Below, piece by piece: positions 51,351-60,698 of a stretch of 64,000 nt of DNA (within the stretch, counting starts at the first letter, position 1; the number at the start of each line of letters is the position of its first letter). Source of the stretch: Geobacter sp. UBA6151 (lineage in GTDB: Bacteria; Desulfobacterota; Desulfuromonadia; Geobacterales; Pseudopelobacteraceae); NCBI GenBank assembly GCA_002423105.1, contig DIUT01000030.1:25476-89475 (forward strand). Direction: 5' to 3'. The translations under genes and the position numbers were made by a program. The notes under the pieces were generated by a model, which was not told the DNA's origin, made no database searches, and saw nothing but the letters and a program-made list of their open reading frames with translations.

Positions 51351-53269
51351 AGAGCCTTTCCACTAACCTTGAAGACAAAGTCATAGTTCAGGATATCTTC
51401 CCACTGGAATCCCTTGGCAGTAGAGCGGGTGTCATCTCCTTCGCTGTACGGTTTTCCTGGGACATAAAACCAGTTCATGATCGCTTCTCCCGAGGCACGG
51501 AATACAATCCAGTACTTACCGGCAACCAGTTGCTGGGGTTTGGTGCCGTCTGGAGGAAAACCGAAGTCAACCCAGTAATAACCGGGTTTACGGGTGATTT
51601 TCTCAAGGTCAAGCAGGTTTGAGCGGATCCCCTGCATGATGTCGGGGCGTCCTGCCTTGTCCTTTACCAGATCAACATAGACTGATCCGTCGCCACCGAA
51701 TTTCCGCATCGCAAGCGATATCTTCTCCAGGCTCATCCGGTCTTTTACATGGAATGCCTGGGCGAAAATATATTTTGAGGTGACATATTCCGAAGTCTCC
51801 CGTTCAAACACGCGGGTGCCGGTATCCCCCTTGACGTTATACAGATTAACCAAGGTTGGAAACTCCATGTTACCGAAGACAAGATGGGTGCCCGGGCGCG
51901 GTTTTTTGTGGGCCGGTTCGCTTGTCACCGGAGGTTTAGTGTCCTGCGGCGGCTTCACTTCAATTGGCGGCTTTGTCGGTTTTATCGGTTGTTTTGCTGG
52001 TTTTGCCGGTGGCTTGACCGGTTTTCTCGGGGGCACAGGCTTGGATGCGGCATCGTCATCGGCAGGCAGATCATCGCTGACGAAGCGGGTTTCTGCCGGT
52101 CCGGCTCCACTACCCTGTGGCGGTTCCACCGGTTTCGATGGCTGTTTGGGTTCCGGCTTACGTGCAGCGACCTCAGTTCTGGAGGGCGGCAGAACCGGAC
52201 CTGTTGCCGGCACAGGAGCGCCGCTGCCGGCCACCATGTTACTCATGACGTAGGGCCGCGGCGAGAGATCGGAACGCTTCATCTTCAGATTGATGGTATC
52301 GGTGGTAAAACGGCCTTCGATCAACTCATTGTAGGCAGGGAGATACGGTGCCCCCCGCCAGGTATCGTTGATGTCCTTGGAGTCAAGGCCGTGACTCTGC
52401 TTGATATGGCGTGAAGAAGTAAACTGCTTGGATTGCTGCGGATCGTAAGGCAACCAGCCCAGATCAGGAAACCAAACCTCAAGCCAGGCATGTCCCCCCT
52501 GCCCCATACTCTGGACAATGGAGTTCCGGGCATCAATCGGTACCTTCCAGGGTTCCTTCAGAGTGATACCTCCCACAATGCGGGCCGGTATGCCGGCGCT
52601 GCGTAACAGAGCTATGGCCAGATGGGCGAAGTTCTGGCAGTTTCCGCTTTTGGTTGACAGGGTATAGGCAGCGTCATACTGGGGCGGATTGAAGGTATAC
52701 TTGATATTGTCGGCCACCCAGTTAGTCACGGCAGTCACTGCTTCATATTGGTTTTTGGCGTTTCCGGTCAACTGACGGGCCAAGGCAGTGATCTCGGAAG
52801 AGTCTGATTGCACCAAATCTGAAGATTTCAAGTACATGGATTCGGCGTTGGCCCTGCTGCCCAAGGGGAAAGTGGTCTTGCTTTCCATTGCGGACAACTC
52901 GGTATGCACCTTTGCTGTGTACGAGAGTGCAATACGGATATCCTGTGATACATCATTCCAGGTAACCCGCTGAAAGCGGTTGCCGAAACGGTCGGTTTCA
53001 ACGGCGGAGCTTGCAGGTTGCGGGGTTAGTTGCAGGTCCAGACCTTGTATGGACTGGCTGACGGTACGGGTCGAAAAGGTAGCCGGCAGGGCAAATTTGA
53101 AGGAAAATGCAGACACATTTCCCTTGTTGACGGAAAATTCCATGGATTGGCGCATGGCAACGGCACCATCCAGTTTTCCTTCAAGAATCAATGTTTTGGC
53201 AAAGGTGGAACCAGTAATAAGCAACGTGAAAAACAATGCGACTACAGGTGTCACAAACGGTCTTCTCAT
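51347..53269 (-). CDS. Secreted transglutaminase-like protein with Pro/Lys-rich linker
   Basis: 640 residues from ATG 53269 (GGAGGGTG upstream); a longer frame to 53326 has no ribosome site. Signal peptide, N-terminal beta domain, then a transglutaminase core with Cys in SGNCQNFAHLA, His in GHAWLEVWFP and Asp in YDPQ (about 240-310). A linker (about 375-470) of PPRKPVKPPAKPAKQPIKP repeats follows, then a C-terminal domain of unknown fold. The Pro runs would need EF-P. Possible roles are protein crosslinking or proteolysis; partner cytochrome downstream. Confidence 0.85.
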   Translation of the reverse strand: MRRPFVTPVVALFFTLLITGSTFAKTLILEGKLDGAVAMRQSMEFSVNKGNVSAFSFKFALPATFSTRTVSQSIQGLDLQLTPQPASSAVETDRFGNRFQRVTWNDVSQDIRIALSYTAKVHTELSAMESKTTFPLGSRANAESMYLKSSDLVQSDSSEITALARQLTGNAKNQYEAVTAVTNWVADNIKYTFNPPQYDAAYTLSTKSGNCQNFAHLAIALLRSAGIPARIVGGITLKEPWKVPIDARNSIVQSMGQGGHAWLEVWFPDLGWLPYDPQQSKQFTSSRHIKQSHGLDSKDINDTWRGAPYLPAYNELIEGRFTTDTINLKMKRSDLSPRPYVMSNMVAGSGAPVPATGPVLPPSRTEVAARKPEPKQPSKPVEPPQGSGAGPAETRFVSDDLPADDDAASKPVPPRKPVKPPAKPAKQPIKPTKPPIEVKPPQDTKPPVTSEPAHKKPRPGTHLVFGNMEFPTLVNLYNVKGDTGTRVFERETSEYVTSKYIFAQAFHVKDRMSLEKISLAMRKFGGDGSVYVDLVKDKAGRPDIMQGIRSNLLDLEKITRKPGYYWVDFGFPPDGTKPQQLVAGKYWIVFRASGEAIMNWFYVPGKPYSEGDDTRSTAKGFQWEDILNYDFVFKVSGKAL

Positions 53270-53312
53270 CGCACCCTCCTTGCCTTTTTGAAACGCGCCC
53301 GCAACAAAGGTG

Positions 53313-54866
53313 TTATTCCCACTCAATAGTAGCCGGAGGCTTCTGGCTGATGTCGTATACTACTCTGTTCACCCCTTTAACCTCGTTGATGATGCGGGAT
53401 GAAATACTTCCCAACAGTTCATAGGGCAGCTTGACCCAGTCGGCGGTCATGCCGTCCAGAGAGTTTACCGCACGCAGGGCGATTGTAAAGTCGTAGGTGC
53501 GGGCGTCCCCCATCACACCAACGGATCTGACCGGCAGCAACACGGCAAAGGATTGCCAGATGTCGCGATATAAACCGGCTTTACGGATTTCATCCAGCAC
53601 AATGGCGTCTGATTCCCGCAGTATTTCAAGACGCTCAGCAGTGATTTCGCCAATGCAGCGGATGGCTAGGCCCGGTCCGGGGAACGGTTGACGATGGATC
53701 ACTTCGTCGGGCAGTCCCAACTCCTTGCCCAGAAGCCGCACCTCATCCTTGAAAAGCTCCCGTACCGGTTCCAGCAGTTTCATCTTCATCCGTTCCGGTA
53801 GTCCTCCCACGTTGTGGTGACTCTTAATGACCGAGGAGGGCCCTTTCACGGAAACCGACTCGATCACGTCAGGGTAAAGAGTCCCTTGGGCCAGCCAGTC
53901 CACGGTGCCCATTTTTTTTGCTTCATCCTCAAACAGGAAGATGAATTCATTACCGATGATCTTACGTTTCTGTTCCGGGTCGGTGATTCCCTTCAGCTTG
54001 TCCAGGAAGCGGTCGGATGCGTCCACATAATCCAGATTTATCTTGAAATGTTTCGTGAAGAGATTGACTACTTTTTCAGCCTCTCCCTTGCGCAACAAAC
54101 CGTTGTTGACAAAGATGCATTGCAACTGGTCGCCGATTGCCTGATGCAGCAAAACCGCCACAACCGATGAGTCCACACCACCGGATAGCGCGCAGATTAC
54201 CTTGCCGTTACCTACCTTTTCACGTACTGCTGCAATTTCGGTTTCAATGAAGTTGGCCATGGTCCAGATCGGCTTGCAACTGCAGATGGTAAAAACAAAG
54301 TTACCCAGTATCTCGGCCCCTTTTGGCGTGTGTACCACCTCCGGATGGAACTGGACGCCATAGAGACGGCGTTGCTCGTCCTTCATGGCCGCAGCCGGAG
54401 TGTTTCCGGTATGAGCAATGGCCTGGAACCCCCTGGGCATCTGTTCAATCTTGTCGCCGTGGGACATCCAGACCTCTTCCTTGCCCGAAAGCCCGGCAAA
54501 AAGGTCCGAGTTATCATCAATTGCCATGGCTGCACGGCCATATTCCCGTTTGTCGGAGCGTTCAACCTTGCCGCCCAGCTGACTGGTCATCAACTGCATG
54601 CCGTAACAGATCCCCAGTACCGGAAGTCCCAAATCATAAATGCCGGCATCGGAATGTGGCGCATCAGCGTCGTACACGCTGCACGGCCCGCCGGAAAGAA
54701 TAATACCCTGGGGAGCAAAAGCCTTGATCTTCTCGAGAGCCATGTTATAGGGATGAATCTCGCAGTAGACCGACTGTTCACGTATACGGCGGGCTATCAA
54801 CTGGGTTACCTGGGATCCGAAGTCAAGGATCAGAATTTTCTGGCTGTGGATATCAGTGGAGCTCAT
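53313..54866 (-). CDS. guaA: GMP synthase (glutamine-hydrolysing)
   Basis: 517 residues: glutamine amidotransferase domain with Cys in LGICYGMQ and QFHPEVVHT, ATP pyrophosphatase with PP-loop SGGVDSSV, C-terminal dimerisation domain with RPFPGPGLAIR and IEWE end. Converts XMP to GMP. Follows guaB by 12 bases. Confidence 0.98.
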   Translation of the reverse strand: MSSTDIHSQKILILDFGSQVTQLIARRIREQSVYCEIHPYNMALEKIKAFAPQGIILSGGPCSVYDADAPHSDAGIYDLGLPVLGICYGMQLMTSQLGGKVERSDKREYGRAAMAIDDNSDLFAGLSGKEEVWMSHGDKIEQMPRGFQAIAHTGNTPAAAMKDEQRRLYGVQFHPEVVHTPKGAEILGNFVFTICSCKPIWTMANFIETEIAAVREKVGNGKVICALSGGVDSSVVAVLLHQAIGDQLQCIFVNNGLLRKGEAEKVVNLFTKHFKINLDYVDASDRFLDKLKGITDPEQKRKIIGNEFIFLFEDEAKKMGTVDWLAQGTLYPDVIESVSVKGPSSVIKSHHNVGGLPERMKMKLLEPVRELFKDEVRLLGKELGLPDEVIHRQPFPGPGLAIRCIGEITAERLEILRESDAIVLDEIRKAGLYRDIWQSFAVLLPVRSVGVMGDARTYDFTIALRAVNSLDGMTADWVKLPYELLGSISSRIINEVKGVNRVVYDISQKPPATIEWE

Positions 54867-54878
54867 AGGTTATTGTTC

Positions 54879-56345
54879 CTAGCTTGCGCGGTAGTTCGGC
54901 GCTTCTTTGGTAATGGTCACGTCATGTACATGGGATTCTTTCAACCCGGCACCGGTAATACGGATAAAACGGCCATTGTCCTGCAGTTCTTTGATGGTGG
55001 TGCAGCCGGTATAGCCCATGCCTGAGCGCAGACCGCCGATCAACTGGTGGATATTGGCCGACAATGGCCCCCTGAGCGGTACCATTCCTTCGATCCCTTC
55101 AGGCACCAGTTTGACATCTTCTCCAACATCGGACTGGAAATAGCGATCCTTGCTGCCGTCCTTCATGGCGCCGATGGAACCCATGCCGCGATAACTCTTG
55201 TAGGTTCGGCCCTGATACAACACTGTATCACCAGGCGACTCCTCTGTTCCTGCAAAGAGCGAACCGATCATTATCACGTCAGCCCCGGCGGTAATTGCTT
55301 TTGGAAGGTCGCCGGAAAACTTGATACCGCCGTCGGCAATGACCGGGACTCCCAGATTGTGGGCAACCCGAGCACATTCCATGATGGCGGTAATCTGGGG
55401 CACTCCCACTCCGGCAACAACCCGCGTGGTACAAATGGAACCGGGACCGATTCCCACCTTGATACCGTCAGCGCCGGCTCGGATCAACGCTTCAGCAGCA
55501 GCGGCAGTGGCGATGTTTCCGGCAATAATCTCCACACCGGGAAAAGTGGCCTTGGCACGGATAACGGCATCAATGACCCCCTGTGAGTGACCATGGGCCG
55601 TATCGATCACAATTACATCCACACCGCACTTGAGCAGAGCCTCCATGCGGGCTTCCATATCAGCAGTGGGACCGACTGCGGCACCCACACGCAGACGCCC
55701 CAGACTGTCCTTGCAGGCATGGGGGTATTTTTTGACCTTCTCGATATCTTTGATGGTGATCAGGCCTTTCAGGTTGCGCTCGTCATCCACCACCAACAGC
55801 TTTTCAACCCTGGTGTGCTTCAGGTGTTCCTTAGCCTGTTCCAGGGTGGTGCCCACCTCAACAGTAACAAGATTCCGCTTGGTCATACGGGCCGAGATCG
55901 GTAGATCATAATCCGTCTCGAAACGCAGGTCGCGGTTGGTCAGGATTCCCACCAGTTTACCATTGGGTTTGGTGATCGGTACGCCGGAAATACGGTAGCG
56001 GGACATCATCTCCAGCGCCTCGCGGATCTTCTGATTGGGGCGCATGGTGATCGGGTCAACGATCATGCCCGATTCACTTTTCTTAACCTTATCCACTTCA
56101 TGGGCCTGCTCTTCAATGGAAAAGTTTTTGTGGATAATGCCGATGCCGCCTTCACGGGCCATGGCGATGGCGGCGCGTGCCTCGGTTACCGTGTCCATTG
56201 CAGCACTGACCAGTGGAATATTGAGGGGGATGTTACGGGAGAGCCGTGTTGTCAGGTTGACATCCCTCGGAAGCACCAGGGAATGGGCCGGCACCAGTAG
56301 AACATCATCAAAGGTAAGACCTTCAGGGAGGTTTTCGAATTTCAT
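54879..56345 (-). CDS. guaB: Inosine-5'-monophosphate dehydrogenase
   Basis: 488 residues: TIM barrel with catalytic Cys loop GIGPGSICTTRVVAG, two CBS domains inserted at about 95-205 (VDPITMRPNQKI, VTVEVGTTLEQA), and GGLRSGMGYTG. Oxidises IMP to XMP, the first committed step to GMP. Own promoter at 56381. Confidence 0.98.
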   Translation of the reverse strand: MKFENLPEGLTFDDVLLVPAHSLVLPRDVNLTTRLSRNIPLNIPLVSAAMDTVTEARAAIAMAREGGIGIIHKNFSIEEQAHEVDKVKKSESGMIVDPITMRPNQKIREALEMMSRYRISGVPITKPNGKLVGILTNRDLRFETDYDLPISARMTKRNLVTVEVGTTLEQAKEHLKHTRVEKLLVVDDERNLKGLITIKDIEKVKKYPHACKDSLGRLRVGAAVGPTADMEARMEALLKCGVDVIVIDTAHGHSQGVIDAVIRAKATFPGVEIIAGNIATAAAAEALIRAGADGIKVGIGPGSICTTRVVAGVGVPQITAIMECARVAHNLGVPVIADGGIKFSGDLPKAITAGADVIMIGSLFAGTEESPGDTVLYQGRTYKSYRGMGSIGAMKDGSKDRYFQSDVGEDVKLVPEGIEGMVPLRGPLSANIHQLIGGLRSGMGYTGCTTIKELQDNGRFIRITGAGLKESHVHDVTITKEAPNYRAS

Positions 56346-56380
56346 GATCTCGTTACCCCATTCAAGAATAAATTTTACAG

Positions 56381-56409
56381 ACGTTAGTACAGCGCCACAG
56401 CGAAGTCAA
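56381..56409 (-). promoter_or_regulatory. Sigma-70 promoter of guaBA
   Basis: Minus strand TTGACT, 17 bases, TAACGT, 36 bases before the guaB start codon. Good match and spacing. Confidence 0.7.
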
Positions 56410-56470
56410 GAATGTCTACGGTATTTTGCCAATCATTGGCGGATATTTTACGTATGGAAGAATTACGATT

Positions 56471-56540
56471 ATCGGAAGATGTGGAGATTGTCAAAACGTA
56501 TGAACTTTACGCTATGACAATCTCCGGTTTATCTTCGGAT
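56471..56540. repeat. Large nested inverted repeat upstream of guaB
   Basis: Inner perfect arms GGAGATTGTCA (56483) and TGACAATCTCC (56515), with CGTA/TACG pairing inside, and outer arms ATCGGAAGAT (56471) / ATCTTCGGAT (56531) with one mismatch. It sits 60-130 bases upstream of the guaB -35 and 70 bases after the RHH gene stop. No T-run follows. Confidence 0.75.
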
Positions 56541-56611
56541 ATGGGGGAGGTAAATGCAGGTGCAGGTCTTGTTTTTACCGGAACTGAGGGGAGGGGCGCA
56601 GGTGATCCGGA

Positions 56612-56794
56612 TTATTGTTGCCCTTTCGATTCAGGCTGATCATGCATGCCGATGAAACTGCGCATCGCTTCACGCATGATATCGGAAATACTCATGTTGG
56701 AATGTTCCACGATTTCATTTAAGTATTCACGCTCTTGCGCACTGATCCGCATAGAAATGACATTATATCTCGGTTTCTCTGTCATTTTACCCAT
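56612..56794 (-). CDS. Ribbon-helix-helix (CopG/Arc-like) DNA-binding protein
   Basis: 60 residues: a beta strand RYNVISMRIS then helix-turn-helix SAQEREYLNEIVEHSNMSISDIMREAMRSF, the pattern of RHH repressors. Often antitoxins, but no toxin gene is next to it. Target unknown. Start at 56794 (MGKM) or 56785 (MTEK). Confidence 0.8.
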   Translation of the reverse strand: MGKMTEKPRYNVISMRISAQEREYLNEIVEHSNMSISDIMREAMRSFIGMHDQPESKGQQ

Positions 56795-56870
56795 TGTTTT
56801 CTCGTACCAACTCGTGCTGTGAACTTCTCTCCCCCTGGCTGGGGAGACCCGTCCTGAAAGAATGAGAGGG

Positions 56871-56972
56871 CTACCGCTTGGTGTCTTTTTCGTCTTTGAT
56901 GCCGAAATAATAGTAAAGTTGAATCCCCATGATAATCATCAGCAGTGCCACTACCAGTCCCAGAATGTACAT
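56871..56972 (-). CDS. 33-residue single-span membrane miniprotein
   Basis: Not an annotated-size gene, but it has a strong AAGGGGG ribosome site 8 bases before the ATG at 56972 and an intact frame. One hydrophobic helix (VVALLMIIMGIQLYYYFGI) followed by a charged tail KDEKDTKR. No homologue is recognised; it could be a small accessory subunit of a membrane complex. Flanked by the RHH gene and the next small gene, on the same strand. Confidence 0.7.
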   Translation of the reverse strand: MYILGLVVALLMIIMGIQLYYYFGIKDEKDTKR

Positions 56973-57006
56973 CGTGTTCCCCCTTCCCGTGGTGTATTCT
57001 AAATTT

Positions 57007-57165
57007 CTATGCCGCCGGGACGACCGCCTGTTGTTCCGTCATTGAGCGGTAAATTCTGCAAGAGGCGTAATCTTCGGCGCAAAAGGTAAGCAGATTGTGG
57101 ATATTCCTGCCGGATATATTCATGCAGTAGCACTGCGGAAATGGTTTTTTAAGAAATCTGCACAT
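57007..57165 (-). CDS. Cys-rich 52-residue small protein
   Basis: Likely start ATG 57165 with AAGGGGG upstream, rather than the longer frame from 57225. Cysteines in a spaced pattern: MCRFLKKPFPQCYC, LTFCAEDYASCRIYR. Such PFxxCYC...FC...CxIYR proteins recur in Geobacter-like genomes as far as I recall, with no known function. May bind metal. Confidence 0.5.
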   Translation of the reverse strand: MCRFLKKPFPQCYCMNISGRNIHNLLTFCAEDYASCRIYRSMTEQQAVVPAA

Positions 57166-57406
57166 CGGTACAGAGCCCCCTTCGGTATGTCCGGACTTAC
57201 GTATGTGGTCACCACGTGTTCCCATGATTAACCTGTAATGACATACTGCTGAAAGTCACAACGTGAATGCCCTTTGTCCATTTAGCAACAATGGTGCCAT
57301 TGTTTATGTTGATGTTATTATTTGATTTTTTTTGGTTGGCTGGGTGGTGCGGGTGGGTAAAATAGCGAGTTTTTGTGGAGTGGGGGTATGCAAAATGACG
57401 AGTCGG

Positions 57407-58747
57407 CTATCGATATCGGTCAAGCATGCGCTTGAAGCGGCCGTAATCCACTGCCAGCAGGCGGGCCGCTTCCATTTTTCTGCCGCCTGTGGCCTCAAGC
57501 GCCTGCATGATTGCCGCGCGCTCCATATCTTCCAGGGTTTGCAACTGCTGCCGGTTACCGTCAGCAACGCCGGTTCCCTGCATGACTGCAGAGAGTTCCC
57601 TGCTGGTGAGGGTGTCTTCGGCAAACAAAACGGCCCGTTTCATGACGCTTTTCAGTTCACGCACGTTGCCGGGCCAGGGGTGGCGGCGTAGCAGCAGGAT
57701 CGCGTCAGCAGACATGCGCGGTGGTGTCTTCTCCAACTCAAGGGCGATACTATTGAGAAAGGTGCGTGCCAGCACGACGATGTCTTCTCCCCGCTCACGC
57801 AGGGGAGGCAGGGTGATGACCAGATCGCCCAGACGGTAGTAAAGATCTTCCCGGAATCTGCCCGAACGTGTTTCTTCGAGCAGGTTGCGATTGCTGGCGG
57901 CTATGATACGCGTATCCACCGTAACCTGCCGGGTGCCTCCCACGGGAAAGAAGCGTTTCTGCTCCACGGCGTGGAGAATTTTGGCCTGTATTGCCGGTGG
58001 CGCACAGTCGATGTCATCCAGAAACAGCGTTCCTCCGTCTGCTTCTTCAAACAACCCGTTCCTGGCGTTCATTGCCCCGGTGAAGGCCCCCCGGACATGA
58101 CCGAACAACTGGCTTTCCACCAGTGATTCCGGCATGGAGCCAACGGCCACCGTCAGGAAGGGGTGATGCTTCCGGCGGCTCAGATCATGGATGAGCGCTG
58201 CCAGATGTGACTTTCCCGAACCGGTTTCACCCTGAATAATGACGGAAAAATCGGTTTCTGCGATCCGTTGGGCCTGATCTATGACCTGCTGCATGGCCAT
58301 GCTGTCACCCAGTAACGTCTCCAGGGAGGCCAATTCACGGCGCCGGGCCTGTTCCAGCTCAATCTCTTGCAGGACCGGTTTAGCAGCGCGCAGAATGGTT
58401 TCTATGAGTTGACGGCAGTCCAGCGGTTTTCGCACATACGCCGATACTCCCAGCTCAATGGCTTTCAGCAGGAAGCCGGTTTCGGTGAAGGCGGTGCTGA
58501 GAATGACCGGGGTTTCCGGCGCAAGCTCACGAATTGCCTTTGTCATCTCAAGGCCGTCCATGACCGGCATCATGATGTCGCTGACCACCACAGCAGGGCG
58601 CTCACCGACAAAAAGTTCCAGCCCTTCCTTGCCGTTTGCAGCGGTGACAACCCGCTCAAAATGCATCTCAAGCACAATGCCGATCCGCTCCCGCAGGTCC
58701 GGTTCGTCTTCAACGTACAGTATGGTCAGCGGTATCTTCTCAGTCAT
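57407..58747 (-). CDS. NtrC-family sigma-54 response regulator
   Basis: 446 residues: receiver with acceptor Asp in VVSDIMMPVMDG, AAA+ with Walker A GETGSGKS and GAFTGAMN, Fis-type C-terminus (AARLLAVDYGRFKRML). Overlaps the kinase gene by 8 bases. No clear sigma-54 target found nearby. Confidence 0.94.
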   Translation of the reverse strand: MTEKIPLTILYVEDEPDLRERIGIVLEMHFERVVTAANGKEGLELFVGERPAVVVSDIMMPVMDGLEMTKAIRELAPETPVILSTAFTETGFLLKAIELGVSAYVRKPLDCRQLIETILRAAKPVLQEIELEQARRRELASLETLLGDSMAMQQVIDQAQRIAETDFSVIIQGETGSGKSHLAALIHDLSRRKHHPFLTVAVGSMPESLVESQLFGHVRGAFTGAMNARNGLFEEADGGTLFLDDIDCAPPAIQAKILHAVEQKRFFPVGGTRQVTVDTRIIAASNRNLLEETRSGRFREDLYYRLGDLVITLPPLRERGEDIVVLARTFLNSIALELEKTPPRMSADAILLLRRHPWPGNVRELKSVMKRAVLFAEDTLTSRELSAVMQGTGVADGNRQQLQTLEDMERAAIMQALEATGGRKMEAARLLAVDYGRFKRMLDRYR

Positions 58748-60698
58748 CTGTCTTCCCCGCTCCGGCCATTTCCTCAGGCATCTCGATCCTGAACAGCGTG
58801 CCTTCCGCTGAACTGCTGAAGCTGATCCGTCCTCCCATGCTCTCTTCGATGATCAGCCGCGACATATACAGACCGATGCCGGTTCCGTTACCTTCCTGCT
58901 TGCTGGTAAAATAGGGATCGAATACCTTGTCGGCATATTCTGCCGGTATGCCGCAGCCGTTATCGCCAACTTCTACCTGAACATAACCGTCAGTTCCTGA
59001 GAGGCTGATAACCACTCGCCCTGGAATCGCAACGGAACCCGCCGCGCGCTGTTCACAGGCGCCGCCTATCCGCTCCATGACGGCATCGAAGGCGTTGCTG
59101 ACCAGATTGAGCAGCGCCTGTTTAAATTCATTCTGATAGCCCCTGACCTTGAGACGTTCTTTGCGCGCCTGCGCCACAACTTCCAGTGTGACATTAGAAT
59201 TGGCAAACTGGGCCGTGACAAGTTGCAGCACCTCGCCAATTTTTTCCAGAACGTCAAAAACTTCGATGACCTTTTCCGGGCTGAAGAAGTTCCTGAAATC
59301 CTCAATGGTGTCGGACATGTAATACAACTGCTTTTGGGCATCTGATTCAGCCTTTTTTAGAAACGAATCGTCCAGGCAGCCGTGCTCCCCGGCCATTCTG
59401 AGGCTCTGAATAGTGGCCCCCAAGGTTACCAGCGGTTGTCGCCACTGATGGGCAATGGCACCGATCATTTCACCCATGGCGGCCAAACGGATATGCCGGG
59501 CCAAAAGCCGCTCATGGCTGATCCGACGTTCTGTTTCTTCTGTCACCCGTTTTTTCAGATTCTGATTCAGTTCATGCAGTTCCTGCTCCCGCGAAGCCAG
59601 TTTCCGGGCCATTTCATCAAAGGCATGCCCCAGGCTTCCCAGCTCTCCTCCACCCACCAGATCGGCAACCCGTACCTGCAGATCGCCCTCCGCCAGACGG
59701 CCTGAAGCCTCCTGCAGGCGCTTCACTCGCTGTACAAAACAGAGGTTGCCAATGACCACGGTCAGCGCAAAGGTTGTCAGCAGAAGTGTTGCCAGCAGAC
59801 CGATGTTGACCAGTTCGGCCTGCCGGGCCTTCCTCATCACACCGTCGAGGGGGATGCTGGCGCAGATATACAGATAGGGGGCGGGTTCATGGGCAAGGCG
59901 CAGGACACGGTAAGAGATAATCCGCCGGTCATGCGGGTCAGCTTCGTCAAAAAAAGTATCCCGGTCCTTGTCCGGATTACGGGTAATCTGACGGAAAAGC
60001 CCTGGTTTCATCAGAGTGCCGACGTATTTGTCCGGTTCCTGGTTGCTGAAAACAATCGTACCGTTACGGTCAACGATGGAAAAGAGCGACCTTTTCGGCA
60101 GTTCGGTATTATTCAGCAGGCGGCTTACCAGATGTTCAAAGTCAAGATTGGCAGCCATTATCCCCAACAGCTTTCCGTCGGCGTCTTCAATGGGATAGCC
60201 GAATCCGATGGTATGCTTTACCGAGAGTCTGCCCAGCACATATTCACCGGAAGAAAACTCCCTGTTTTGCATGGCATTGTGGAAGGTGCGCCGTTCTTTC
60301 AGTGAAAACGGCTCCTTCATGGGCAGGCCGGATGCCCAGACAGTTCCCTCCTGATCAGTAACTACAATATTGCCGAACTGAGGGTTCTTTTTGAGAATTT
60401 TTTCCAGCAGGTCGTTGGAAGCGGCAACCTTCCGGTTCCTGATATCAGGCAGTTGTGCCAGCACGCTCAATAACTGCTCGGCATTGCCGGTACGGTTGTA
60501 CTGTTCATTGGCGATCAAGGTGACCATCCGGCGTGCGTCACGGTTTCCCTTGCGGATGGCATCTTTTCGCTGAACGGCTCCTGAATGCAGAATCAGCGCC
60601 AGCGCCGGCAAGGAGAGTATCAAAGCCAGTAGCAGCAGATGCGTCCGCAGGGAAAGGGAGAACAACCAGGTGCGTATGGCAGCTATCGCCCGTTTCAT
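58740..60698 (-). CDS. Cache-domain sensor histidine kinase
   Basis: 652 residues: membrane helix about 18-38, periplasmic double-Cache-like domain (to about 290), second helix about 297-318, HAMP, coiled coil, HisKA with His in IGAIAHQWRQPL (near 430), HATPase with GDNGCGIP and GTGIGLYMSR. Cache domains bind small organic ligands. Paired with the regulator at 57407; start overlaps the M42 peptidase stop (ATGA). Confidence 0.93.
   Translation of the reverse strand: MKRAIAAIRTWLFSLSLRTHLLLLALILSLPALALILHSGAVQRKDAIRKGNRDARRMVTLIANEQYNRTGNAEQLLSVLAQLPDIRNRKVAASNDLLEKILKKNPQFGNIVVTDQEGTVWASGLPMKEPFSLKERRTFHNAMQNREFSSGEYVLGRLSVKHTIGFGYPIEDADGKLLGIMAANLDFEHLVSRLLNNTELPKRSLFSIVDRNGTIVFSNQEPDKYVGTLMKPGLFRQITRNPDKDRDTFFDEADPHDRRIISYRVLRLAHEPAPYLYICASIPLDGVMRKARQAELVNIGLLATLLLTTFALTVVIGNLCFVQRVKRLQEASGRLAEGDLQVRVADLVGGGELGSLGHAFDEMARKLASREQELHELNQNLKKRVTEETERRISHERLLARHIRLAAMGEMIGAIAHQWRQPLVTLGATIQSLRMAGEHGCLDDSFLKKAESDAQKQLYYMSDTIEDFRNFFSPEKVIEVFDVLEKIGEVLQLVTAQFANSNVTLEVVAQARKERLKVRGYQNEFKQALLNLVSNAFDAVMERIGGACEQRAAGSVAIPGRVVISLSGTDGYVQVEVGDNGCGIPAEYADKVFDPYFTSKQEGNGTGIGLYMSRLIIEESMGGRISFSSSAEGTLFRIEMPEEMAGAGKTDD

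Noticed and set aside
56412..56639. Plus-strand frame upstream of guaB
   Set aside because: No ribosome site or domain, and it spans the large inverted repeat and the guaB promoter.
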